Of a stretch of DNA of 64,000 bases, positions 23,773 through 35,165 are shown in pieces. Under the pieces are notes generated by a model, which worked only from the letters and a program-made list of their open reading frames with translations, ran no database searches and was not told where the DNA came from. The stretch is from positions 1-64,000 of the forward strand of contig JAJNNY010000096.1 of NCBI GenBank assembly GCA_022453515.1, given 5' to 3'. Both the position numbers and the translations under genes were made by a program. How positions within the stretch are numbered: position 1 is the stretch's first letter; the number at the start of each line of letters is the position of its first letter. Source of the DNA: Astrocystis sublimbata (Eukaryota; Ascomycota; Sordariomycetes; Xylariales; Xylariaceae).

Positions 23773-25007
23773 ATAAGAAACATGAAAATTGGAGAGGTAT
23801 GGGACATTGATGCCAAAATAAGTAGGACTAGACGATGTTTACCATAGTAAGGCGATAATACCAACGATCCTCGGCAAACTCAATTTTTGATTTCCGGGCA
23901 TTTGGTTTCTATGTCATTTCCACGCTACAAATCAAGTTGCAATAAGATATTTCTATCATCTTCTTACCACCGCACCATCCTCTCTCCTGGTTCTCAGGGG
24001 TGCATTTGAACCGTAACAGATAATACTGCAAGAATCGACAGAGTTCCAGAAGGCTCTCAATACGGCCCGTCTGCTTCACTAACCTCATCACAGCTGTTGA
24101 AGCTAGAGCAACATGATCGCCAAAGAAATTTCATCGAAGTAGTTTCATGCAGCGGCTGCCAATGATTCGACATGATCCAAGCTCGATGAAACAAATTTGC
24201 TATGAGGGGCAGTGAAACTAGATCAGTGGCTTCGCCGACGCGGGAATGGTCATGTCACATTCTATCACGAGGCTCAAAGTTCACCAAGTACGAGCAGGTT
24301 TATTCCTGCCTATGACCACGCAATGCACCAATACCAATAAACTGACACTTGAATGCATGTCTTTTGGGTGTTTGCACCCAATGATTCGTAAGTGCAGACT
24401 GCCCTACCTGAGACTCGCAGAAGCGACCCTCCACACCGGTGTGAATGTCTCGGGATCATTCCCCACCACTGCTCATGTATGAAGCCCAAGGGGGATCTCC
24501 ATCAAACTCGGGTCCCAAAGTTCCATACATAATCATATATCGATTTAATTGACCCAATCAACAGACGCCAAGACAATCGCGTCTGTACAGCTTGTGCAAT
24601 GACTCCGTTGATATCATCGCGAGTTCAGAAGAGTGTGCAGGATCATCTGAGAACTAGTGAGGCTTGCTGGTACGGTATAAACGATCACGATGAGTATGGC
24701 TGAGTGTTCATTGGAAGCAGGTCTCAAATCGCGAATCGATCGATGCCTGATTTACATCGATCTCGATGACGGACAGAACGGCGTGTCGGCGACTTCATAT
24801 CGGCGTCTTCAGGTGGAAATACTGTATCTTCATGTCCATGCAAGATGTCATGTCATAGATGACTCCGGAAGCTAAGCTGTGGAAATACAAATATATAAGG
24901 GCGGAAGTTTTCAACAACAACAATCGATGTAAATGCTCATAGCATAAATCCCAACTCAGCATCCAAACTCAGCATTCCAGAGTCTCGTGCCAGAAACTTT
25001 CATCATC
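23773..25007. other. Intergenic region upstream of the NRPS-PKS
   Basis: No supported gene. It contains the presumed promoter of the NRPS-PKS near its right end. Confidence 0.5.
24890..24900 (+). promoter_or_regulatory. Putative TATA box of the NRPS-PKS gene
   Basis: AATATATAAGG lies about 110 bp before the ATG at 25008, a normal distance for a fungal TATA element with a short leader. Confidence 0.4.
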
Positions 25008-28000
25008 ATGGTTCTGTTCGATGATCCTATGTGCCTTCTTTCTGGGCCTTTGGCTGGCTCGGTTGGCGATCAGAACAGCCATCCTCAAATCACACCTATC
25101 AAGGTATTACCCCTGACCAAGGCTCAAGATGGGATGTGGGTGGATTTTCGTAACGAGCCCCTGAGCACCAAGTACAACCTCACCATTGAGTGGGATCTGG
25201 AGAAAGACCCCGACACCGATCGCTATGAAATCAACGATGTGCTCGAAGGTTGGTCTTTCATCACCAAGTTGTGCAAGCTTCAAGTATCTGACCTGGCCAC
25301 CAGTTATCGCAAAAGCCACACATCGTTACCCTGCCCTGAGGTCTACTGTTACCCTTATCGATGGCAAACCATGTGTCCAAGAATTCGACACAGAAGATGT
25401 GAACCCAGACATTCGAATCGTGTATAGAGAGGCGTCTCCTGTATCTGAAGCTGTAATGACGGAGATACTTCGACGGCCATTCGATCTGAGATGTGAACTG
25501 CCAGCTCGATGGACCATCTTGCAGGATACCGAGAACTTCCGCGTCTATCTCGTAGCGCATCACATCTTCATCGACGGCCAGTCCATGTCCCTTATTTCCA
25601 AGGAGTTCATTGAGATGCTAGCAGACCGTGAGGTGTCCCTGCCATCTCTGCCAGACTTCAGCTCGATGCATATGCTTGAGGTAACACTTTCATGAACATT
25701 GCCATAAGCTAAAAGCACGAGCTGATTCCCTTTTGTAGAAGGCATGGGCCGGTTCGCAGTCTTATCAAGCTTCCCAGGAGTTGCTACTCTTGAAGGCCAG
25801 CACTCAACACAAATCACCCTGGCCTAAAGACCCTTTCCTCAAGTCTTCCGCGCAACATGACTATCGAAAAATCGATTGCTGGTCTACCTTTACAACTTCT
25901 GTAAGTGTGAATGTCTCAATCGTCAAAGACGAAGTGATTAACGTTCGCTCAAATGTAGGAGCTCAAGGAATGGAGCAAGCTGTACGGGACCTCATGGTTT
26001 CGCGTCGCAACAGCACTAATAGGTCTCCTTGTGATCGACAAGACTCGCCCACCGCTCGGCAGGGATGAGGTGTTGAACATTGCGCTTGGCGGACGGCCTC
26101 GAGAGATGACATCGTGTGTCGGCCAGTTCGCCAATACCTTGCCCGTCAACATACCCCTTTGGCGTTGTCTCCAAGGCTACGACCAGACCAACGGGTATCG
26201 GACCTCCGCTTCACTCGTCTCAATGTTCAAGAAGATCATGAGCTCTGTCAAGCAATCGGAACTTTTCCCGTCTATCGAGCTACTGCGGACGTGCAGAGAT
26301 ATGAATATCAACTACCAGCCGCCCAAAGTGACGGTCACATTTTCGCCCAAGCTTGCGAATGGTGAGTGCCGCATGTTTCCAGTAGAGGGATCTTGGGATC
26401 TCCTGTTCTGCTTCTTGGAATATGAGGCGGATGTGAAGCTAGGGGTAAGATAAATCCAACTACGCAACATTGGCAATGTAATCCGACTAATGTGGACAGG
26501 TCATTTATAACCCTCGAGTATTCTCCGGTGAAGCTATGCGAGGCATGAAGTCCCAATTTGAAAACCTCGTTACACTCAGCAAGACCGAGGATATTATTCT
26601 TGATGTCATGCTCCCATGGCTACCGAGGTACCCTTCATTGCCCCTACACGTGTCGTCAGCTCTGAAGAACAACCCCTTGAGACACGTCCATCACTGGTTT
26701 GATGCGCAAGCCGAGTCGAGTCCTACCTCCTTGGCACTCTTCTGCAGCGAGCTTGGCATATCCCTCACTTATGAAGGACTATACCAGTCTACTGAACAAA
26801 AAGCTAAAGGTGAGCTTCCTGTTAGAGTATGCCACGACTAGCTGCTAATCTCAATCATCAGTGCTGATGCAGAGAGGAATCGGACGAGAATGCAAGGTCC
26901 TACTCAGTCTGCGATCTGGATTTTCTGTCATTGAATGGCTCTTGGCTACACTGAAAGCAGGCGCTGCTTTTGTCTACTTGGATCCCGATTTCCCCGACAA
27001 ACAGAAGTCTCTAATCACTTCCAACTGCACACCTGATCTCATCGTCGACGACGAAAACGTGAATGACCTCTCACAGGGGTATGCATCAAGTTCCAGTACT
27101 GATCAAGATAACACTGCCGCCGCGGAATCCCTCTTGCGCACCAAGAGTCAGACAGTAGACAATGATCTAGCTTACATCATCTACACGTCCGGCTCGACTG
27201 GAGAGCCCAAAGGTGTCATGATCGAACACGGTTGCGTTGCATCCTACGCTAAGTCGATGACGAACGCATTGGAATGCGGGTTCGGTACTCGAGTTCTTCA
27301 GTTGGCATCATTCTCATTCGATGCCTCTGTCATTGAGTGGACTTCAGCGCTCTGCACAGGAGCGACCTTGTGTTTCGCGCAGTACCCGAAGCGACTTGTC
27401 GGAGAATATCTTGCAGACGTTATCGAGTCTAACGAAATCTCACTCATGGAGATCACCCCCACTGCATTCGAGACACTTCCCATGACGCGCGATCTCCCAT
27501 CACTGCGACAAATCTCAGTGGGTGGAGAGGCGCCTTCTAAAGATCTCTTCTCCAGATGGCACTCCCGAGTCAATCTGGTGAACGTGTACGGGCCAACAGA
27601 AACAACTGCTGTGGTGTCTTTTATTAAGATTGACAAAACAGACACCGTGCCAGAGAGTCTGACGGCTGGATACTCCACGACTGAAACTATCATATACATC
27701 TGCTCCGAAGACTTTTCCTCCGTGCTTCCGCCCGGTGCCCAGGGCGAGATCTGTATCGCAGGACCCCAAGTGGGCAGAGGTTACTGTGAGAAGCGAGAGT
27801 TGACGTTATCAAAGTTTGCGACGCATTCCAACGGCGTACGCATGTATCGCACGGGTGATCGGGGCTGCCTGGCTGAAGACGGTTGTCTATCAGTACTCGG
27901 ACGTATGGATCGGGAGCTCAAAGTGCGCGGATTCCGCATCGCTCCCGAGGAAGTCGAGGCAACGATCTTGGATGCCAGTCTCAACATAAGCGAGGCGTCA

Positions 28001-30465
28001 GTCCAAACCTCCGAAGCCGGTCTGGAGATGGTCGCCTTCGTAGCCCCTGAGACAGCGAATACGCAGGATGCGATGTCTACATTGAAGACACTGCTTCCCA
28101 GTTACAAGGTTCCCTCTAAACTGGTCGCAGTGCCAAGCTTGCCTCAGACAGTCAGTGGCAAGACTGATCACAAAGCCGTGAAAGCCATCCGCAACAAGCT
28201 TTTGGATGGCAGTGCGTCAGAAAATCAGTCTGCTTTCCTCAGCAGTAGCAGCGAAGAAGCTGATGAAATCTTGGAAATCTCTCAGCAAGATAACTAAAAC
28301 ACCATTGCCGAGATCTGGCAGGATGTATTGCAATCCTCATCAGCGCCGCCGCACACAGTGAACTTTTTCAACATCGGGGGTCACAGTCTTCTCGTCCCCA
28401 AGCTTCATGAGAAATTGAAGGCAGCGTTTCCGTCGAAGCCTATTCGTCTAGTCGATCTCTTCCACAAGTCCACCATCAAACAGCAGATCTCTCTACTTGG
28501 TGCAAACGAGCCAAAGGCCGTCTCGTCCCGTCGCAAAAAGAAGGCGGCAATCTCCGGGCCTTCACGACCACCGCCAAGCCAAGCCTCTTCTTCCTCGAGT
28601 AGCGGTCTCTCGTGTTCCACTTCGACGACATCTATAGTAACAGAAGCAGCATCGCATGGCCCAGCCGTTGCAGTCATAGGGATGGCTGGCCGCTTTCCAG
28701 GGGCCAAGACGATTGACGAGTTCTATGAAAACCTCATGGAGGGGTATTCGGGGATCACAGAAACTGACTACGATAAAGAGACTCTTCCAGGTAACATCTG
28801 GGTCAAGAAGGCCGGTACTCTGCAAGACATCGAGGACTTCGACCCCAAGTTCTGGAATATTTCAGAAGAGGAGGCGACGGACATGGATCCCCAACAACGA
28901 CTCTTCCTCGAGGTTGCGTACGAGGCATTGACAGACGCTGGTATCGATATCAGCAGCATAAACAGTGGCCGCACAGGCATGTTCGTCGGCGCTTCGGGCA
29001 ACGCGTATCATCTCCACACGGAGTCGGTCGCAAAAGATAACTTCATGAAAGAGAATCGAGGCCTCGTTGCCCCGTCAATCTCGGCGCGAACTGCCTATCA
29101 TCTCAACATCAGCGGTCCTAATGTCACGGTCCAGACAAATTGTTCCTCCAGCACCGTGGCACTGTCACTGGCATGTGACGCCATTCGACTCGGCCGCTGT
29201 GATACAGCCATAGTTGGAGGTGTTTCTGTGCAGCTGTTCAAGTAAGTCAATCATACTGAAGTGGGCGAAATTGTGAGAATACGCTAATAGAAGCCAGCGG
29301 TGGCTATATCACCCGAAAGGGGCAGATATTCTCCGAGAGAGGAGAGTGCAACCCATTTGATGCGCGAGCTGATGGGACAGTAGTTGCAGATGCTGTGGTC
29401 GCAGTTGTTCTGAAGCGTGCCTCTAGCGCTCTCATAGATGAAGACCCGGTGTATGCGAATATTCTAGGAACTGGCATCGGGTCAGATGGCGGCTCCGAGA
29501 AGGCCGGGTACCAAGTTCCGTCTCCGCGGGGACAAGCTGAAGTCATCAAGACGGCCTGGAAGATGGCCAACATGACTCCTGAGAAGTTCAAATACGCCGA
29601 GTAAGTCAACATGCCATGCTATTGTGCTCACAGCGTATACTCATAGAATACAGGATACACGGAAGTGGCACTCCAATTGGCGATGCGTTGGAGCTAAAAG
29701 GACTCAGCTTGGCCATACGCGAATGCGGAGGTGCCGCGGCCCCCTTCACTGTGGGCTCGACCAAAGGCAATATTGGGAATGCGCAGGTAGGTTTTACATT
29801 TCCAAACAGATGGCATATGGGGGCAAAAAACTAACGATCATTAGCACGCTTCCGGTCTCGTGTCACTGGTCAAGCTCTGCAAATCCATGCAGCATGGTAT
29901 CATACCAGTAACCAAAGGGCTATCGCAGCCAAACGACATGATCAATCGCAGCTTGCCACTGAAGCTTGCTCATAGGGAGATTTCACTAGAGCGAGACGAT
30001 ATTCTAGCTGTATCTGCGACCGGATGGGGTGGTGTCAACAGTCATTTGCTTCTGGGCTTCCCTGAGACTCGTGTTCAAAAGCAGTCAACCATTTCCGTTG
30101 CACCTAACACATGGTCCAGGAGGACTCTCGCAGCACCAAGACTGTCGCAGTCTAAACTTGCAGACCCAGAAGTAGTCTCTGCCTACGTACACCATGCATC
30201 GAAGATCTTGAAGTGCGATATCAAGCCTGACTATCATCTCAAAGACTGCGGGTTGGACAGCCTTAAATACATGGCCATGACCAGGGGTGTAGCAAAGGAC
30301 ATGGGAATTCAGCCTATTGGGTAAGTATCTTCTCCTCGTGCCACATTTCTTCATCTTTTACTCATGCACCAACATCGCTAACACCGTTCTCTCAGGGCTG
30401 CTGGCTTGATGCTTGAAGTTTGTAGTCCTGCGAGATTAGCAGACCTTCATCGGACTCGGCGCTGA
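25008..30465 (+). pseudogene. Hybrid NRPS-PKS, tenuazonic-acid-synthetase (TAS1) architecture, one internal stop
   Basis: Ten exons with canonical sites and matching phases: 25008-25248, 25304-25680, 25739-25900, 25959-26444, 26500-26809, 26862-29241, 29298-29600, 29654-29786, 29845-30320, 30396-30465, about 1645 codons. Domain order: condensation (HHIFIDG), adenylation (YIIYTSGSTGEPKG, VYGPTE, YRTGD, KVRGFRIAPEEVE), carrier (GGHSL, Ser codon at 28385), ketosynthase (Cys in TNCSSS at 29141; His in IHGSGT at 29658; Asn at 29778 where KSs normally have His, NIGN), and an ACP-like tail with GLDSL (Ser at 30259). No AT, KR or reductase domain. This matches TAS1 of Magnaporthe, which makes tenuazonic acid from isoleucine and an acetoacetyl unit with a terminal KS doing the cyclisation. 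TAA at 28295-28297 interrupts the A-to-PCP linker; CAA to TAA explains it. Whether it abolishes the product is not tested. Confidence 0.85.
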
Positions 30466-31426
30466 CAAAAATCACCTGAGGGCTTTTGTTTAGTTCATTG
30501 ATTGATCGATTGATTCTATTGAACGTTGTAAGGGGGGCTATAGACCCGCGTCCTGACCGCACAAGGGGTATTCAATGTGGTGAGCTCTACTAGTACTAAT
30601 AAAAGTATAATACCAGACCATGCTATAAGAACTTGTTCTTTCACGCCTTGTAGTCTCTATAACTAGCTAGAACTGCCGAACCCGCGAGTTGTTGCCTACA
30701 ATAGCCCACACCGAAAGGCCTTGAGATGAACTTTAGCGGACTTATTCCTTATACATGACTTAGATACAGGGCCAGTATCTTTATAAAAGGCCACGTTTTG
30801 CCATCAAAAGCCCCGTAAATGAGACCGTAAGCACCGTGGCCACGGTGTTGCAGAAGCATTAGCTCATCCAAGAGTTCTTACGCGACACTAAAGAGATGAC
30901 CGGGTGAAGCAACAGCAATAATTCCAAATATGACTATACCCGCAAATATGTTACAACCGGAAACTTGGCCTCTATGAAACGGTCCTGGAGAATGACTTGT
31001 TTAGCATAAGACGCCGTTGGCCATTGTTCCACATACTCGCATTAGATCACACTACAAGGTCATCTTGGCAGATATAAAATATATACTTTTGCTATCATAT
31101 GTACTATATACAGGAAGCTTGGATGAGTATATACATGAATAGTACAAAGAAATACCCAAGTCGGAGGCGTTAGGACAAAACATATACCAGAAGTTTGTAA
31201 GAGTACAGGATTGGAAGAATATGTAAATAAACAGTCAATATAGACAAAGAAGAGAAAGAGATTTGAGCCAGCAAGATATCCAGATCATCTCGAAAGCTGT
31301 CGCGTAGAAGTGGCGCGATATATACCGTTAGTTCAATCTCATGGACTAACGGCGTCCTTTTTCCGTGACAAAAGCACAGATTGCTATACAAGCGTGCTGC
31401 ACCAGTCCGTAAGATGCGGAAAAGGC
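30466..31426. other. Gene-free stretch
   Basis: This lies between the NRPS-PKS end and the 3' end of the chitin-binding gene. AT-rich parts at 31060-31200 are unremarkable. No frame is supported. Confidence 0.5.
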
Positions 31427-32119
31427 TTACCAGCCTCCATAAGCATCGCAGACTTGGGTAGCAAGAGGAATGCGTTGAGCATAAAGGTTTCCAGCCTCAG
31501 CCTTTTGCACAGCTTGGTCCAGGGCCGAGATTTCCATGGTTTCCCAGCCGCTGATGGCAACCATGGCTGCGAGGAACTGTCGGGTGCTGCCAGCAGCAGA
31601 CATGTCTGCTGCAATATCCGGGTACCACTGAGGTCGCTGCTGGTACATTCCAATGCTGTCTTGGTCTCCGCCGACGATATCGTGGGGGTAGTTCAGAGAC
31701 TCGGGAACAACGTTGTTGGCATAGATGTGCAGAGTAGACTCCTGAAGGGCAGTGCTGATGGCGGCAAGACAAGCCTGTCGGCTGAGACCCTCAGCGCGAA
31801 CCTCACCCATGGCGTCGTTGGCGTTACGGCTTTGAACATCATCGAGACCCGGTAAGCTGCCGCCGCCGTTGCCACCGCCGTTGCCGCCATCACCGCCGGG
31901 GTTGCCGCCGCCGTTACCGCCATCACTGCCACCACAGTATTCACTGCCGGTACCGCAGTAGCCCCACTGAGAGCAGCAGGATCCAGCGGGACATTGATCT
32001 GAGCTGGAGCACTCTCCGGTCCTAGCGTAAAGGAGGCTGCTGGTAGTGACCTGAGGAGCAGCAGCAACGGAAGAGGCGAGGGAGGCGAGAGCGCCGACGA
32101 AGAATAGAATAGATTGCAT
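31427..32119 (-). CDS. Secreted chitin-binding (CBM18) protein with lysozyme-like domain
   Basis: Single exon, ATG at 32119, 230 aa. Residues 1-~20 are a signal peptide (MQSILFFVGALASLASSVAA). Residues ~36-63 form a hevein-type chitin-binding domain, CBM18, with eight closely spaced Cys (CSSSDQCPAGSCCSQWGYCG). A Gly/Asn-rich linker of about 25 residues follows. The C-terminal ~140 residues contain 'AISTALQESTLHIYANN', 'GGDQDSIGMYQQRPQWYP' and end in 'VCDAYGGW'. The ALQES...GDxDSxGxxQQRP pattern is one I know from actinobacterial cell-wall-associated lysozyme- or transglycosylase-like domains, where the Glu after Gln is the likely catalytic acid. A secreted enzyme binding chitin or peptidoglycan is inferred, for example against bacteria or in wall remodelling. 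It is intact and stands alone. Confidence 0.75.
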   Translation of the reverse strand: MQSILFFVGALASLASSVAAAPQVTTSSLLYARTGECSSSDQCPAGSCCSQWGYCGTGSEYCGGSDGGNGGGNPGGDGGNGGGNGGGSLPGLDDVQSRNANDAMGEVRAEGLSRQACLAAISTALQESTLHIYANNVVPESLNYPHDIVGGDQDSIGMYQQRPQWYPDIAADMSAAGSTRQFLAAMVAISGWETMEISALDQAVQKAEAGNLYAQRIPLATQVCDAYGGW

Positions 32120-32340
32120 AGTGATCGTTAGAGACGTGATGTTGTCGAAGAATGTGAGTTGTCAAGGAATGTGAGTCTGTTAAGAAACGAGGGTCTCGGA
32201 CCGCTGAAGAATGATAGTCTGGTAAGGAATGATTGTCGGTTTAGAAATGAAAGTGTAGGCGACGAGATGGTTTGTGATACTGAGACCAAAATGCTGTTTT
32301 GAGGAGGGATCAACCCCCGTCTTTATATATTCATCGATGG
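32120..32340 (-). promoter_or_regulatory. Leader/promoter of the CBM18 gene with short repeats
   Basis: A TATATA element near 32322-32330 lies about 205 bp upstream of the ATG. Between them, at about 32145-32255, are six imperfect ~18-20-nt repeats of the type AAGAATGTGAGTxTG (as read on +), CATTC-rich in the sense strand. Such pyrimidine-rich repeats are in the presumed 5' leader. Confidence 0.35.
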
Positions 32341-35165
32341 CCTCGGTAGCTTGCTCAGACTCGTCCATCTTGTCTTACCGATACGTTACCGAATCCACCT
32401 GGCTGATGGTGAGGTAGTCCAGTTGCCTCTTTTGGAATGACAATGCCACAGCAAGAAAGGTAAGGCATTCAAGAGATTCACGGTAGGTCGATGCCACGTG
32501 ATACAGCTACGTTATAATTAGTCTAGGCAGCCTATCAAGTGGTCGCATTGCTAATTTTGGTAGGAAGCCGGTCAAATCAAGGATCCCCATTCAGAGCCTC
32601 AATAAGCTTAATTGGCAGGTCGATTGGGGGAAAGGAATTGTCAGGTTCTCGAGGTCCCATAATGAGCTCTTCTCCACTCGTAGACGGTGGCCTAGGCCTG
32701 AGAGCCTTGCACATGTGAAGCTCGAAAGGAAGTGGCGCTGGCGATACTACGGTGCCTATTAAAACGTTACATGTTGTCTGGAAATAAAGGTGAGATTAAG
32801 GCGTCTACGTTCGAAAAGTGTAACCGTCTAAACAACAGCAAGTGACAGAAGGGAAGGTCGCTGCGAAATATAAGCTTATTAAGGGGTGGGGCATGGATCG
32901 CAAATGCACCAAAGGGGAAGGTCTGATCCTTCGGGGGTTTGGACAATCTAAAAACAGCACCACATACGGAAAACTAAGATAGTGCGATACAGAGCCAGGG
33001 TTCAAGCTACTGTTCCCATAAAGCTAGAATAGAACTGTCTATGCGAGTCACTAATTGTCTTATTTAGGAGCTTCTCCGTGACTTACTTACACTTACCTGT
33101 TGCAGCCTACCGAACACTACCGAGAGTGAGCTGACAACTATCTCCGATCGCACGGCTCGAGCGATCTGACTCCCCTGGCTGTGAGCGGACAAAGATATGA
33201 ACGTGTATTTCCACACTCATAATGCGGATTCAATCATGGAGGATGACTTGGCACAGGAGGAGGCTTGGAAGATGAAGAAGGACGATGTCATTTACATTGT
33301 GGCAACTTGGAAGTCTCCTACCACGTTGCCCCCAAGATGAGTGAGATGCTCACTCATCCTAATAATGTCACCCTCCTCCCTATCATGCGACTCATAATAA
33401 TCATTCCAGCCTCGGCATTCTTTCAAAATTGTGAAGTGGGAGGGTCTTTCGGCTTCTGGCCTGTTTATCACGTGACTAAGTGTAAGGGGTTTCTATCTCT
33501 GGTAGCTATAAGTTCCCCTTTTACAGGTACTCCTCCAGAAGTGCGCGCCCATTTCCGTCGCTATTGTCATTAGGCTGCTTAGCCTGATGAGCGAACAAAA
33601 TTTCCTCGTCCATACCACCGTCACAGGAGTTGTGCTATTAGCTAGCCGCAAGAAGGTGTTAATCACAGGACCTGCTATATCCCGCCTGCCGTTGGTGGTA
33701 TGGATTTGTTCAGCTAAGTACCCCTCGGCCAAGCTAAAAAGGACCACTGGACCTCGGGTCATATAGTCGAGATCTCATCCGTTCTGTCATTGTTCTCTTC
33801 TTGTTTTTACTCCTTTCTTTGCATCCGAGCCACGCGCATGGAGGCTCCGTTAACCAGTTGACAAGGCTATCACACGGACAATACATTCATATACGGATTA
33901 CATACAAAAGTACTTGAACCATGATAGCCTACGGAATCCGAAGCCTGCCTGCTAGCCTAACTGCCAGCTACCTTACTACGAGACTCCTTTCGAGCCATAC
34001 TGGCCACCCAGGCCACCCAGAGCCTAGCCACGCAAGGCCTAACCATACGAACAAAGGTCCATTCAGCCTAGTTAACCAATTCCTCTAGCCATCGCACGTA
34101 CAGCGAGTTTATAAACCGAATCACATATAAAAGGGCTACAAACGCGAGAGCTTACGGAAGCAAAAGTCCACCCGCGATATCCCCTCGCCGCGAGACACCT
34201 TGCAAGCCAAACAGGCCACCTAGGCCTAGCCACACAGTCCAGGGCTCTCTAATCAATAGGTCCCCCTACCTGTCTCACAAGCAGTGCGGTTGTATACGAT
34301 TCTATATATGAAGCAGCTATTGCCGTAACTGCCAAGCTGCCTAAGGAACCTATGGATCAAACCCCTTGCTTACACGTACAACGGCTATTTTAGCTAATTT
34401 TAGGGTCTCCAGCCACCTTGGCAACCTAGCCACGCAGGGCTTAGTCAGGCACACAAGAGTCAGAGGCTTTGGCTAGCCAGCTCGTAGCACGTTTGCATGC
34501 AAATTCACATATATTCCGGCCGCTCAACAGACCCGTTTCCCTTGAGATGGTGCGCCGGTAGAGTCAATAAGCCGTTGCGAACATGGAGGCTCGGCGGCTA
34601 CGAAGCGGGACGGGGCCGCCGCGATGAGTCAGCAGACGCTATCGTAATACTAAGTGTCCAATATTGCTAATTTTCTTGGCCTGCTTACTTGGAGGCTGCT
34701 CTAGTTCTCGGATGATTCCGACGACTGGACGAGGAAAACGCAGCGAGAACGATAGCAGTACTTGATGATATTCACCGGAAACGCCGCTATGATTACGTTA
34801 ACAGTAAAGCCAAAAGGCTTCTTAATCAATTCGAGTGTGTTCTTCCACTTTCTCTCAGCTGGTGATCTTTATATAGCAAGTTGTGTTACTAAGATTATTC
34901 GTGCCATGTGTGCTATGGCCAGGCACCTTTCTACCTTCGAATCCTATTCAAACCTGGAGCTTAGGGTATTATTACGACATGCTTAGCAAAATTCACTCAT
35001 AGCTCCTTATTACGGGGTGATGTAGTGCTAATGCTTGATTAATCTAGCTACTTGTTTGTATGTTGTTCAAATAAAAGGCCGGTTTGACGACGTAGCCAAA
35101 TACACTAAACTTCGCCAGACTTGCACAGCACTTCATTTACGGCAGCGGCGCAACCCCATATCACC
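32341..35165. other. 2.8-kb stretch without a recognisable gene
   Basis: No frame shows a known pattern. It contains a degenerate ~200-bp tandem repeat at 33,880-34,520, listed separately, and AT-rich sequence at 34,640-35,100. Confidence 0.45.
33880..34520. repeat. Degenerate ~200-bp tandem repeat, about three units
   Basis: A core reading GGCCACC(C/T)AGxxCTAGCCACxCA(A/G)GGCT recurs at about 34003, 34218 and 34412, and an ATTACATATA-type segment recurs at about 33895, 34128, 34303 and 34505. Order and spacing (about 200 bp) are kept between copies. No coding frame is shared. Confidence 0.5.

Noticed and set aside
31693..32067. 124-aa Ala/Val-rich minus-strand frame
   Set aside because: A frame-shifted reading of the Gly-rich linker of the CBM18 protein.
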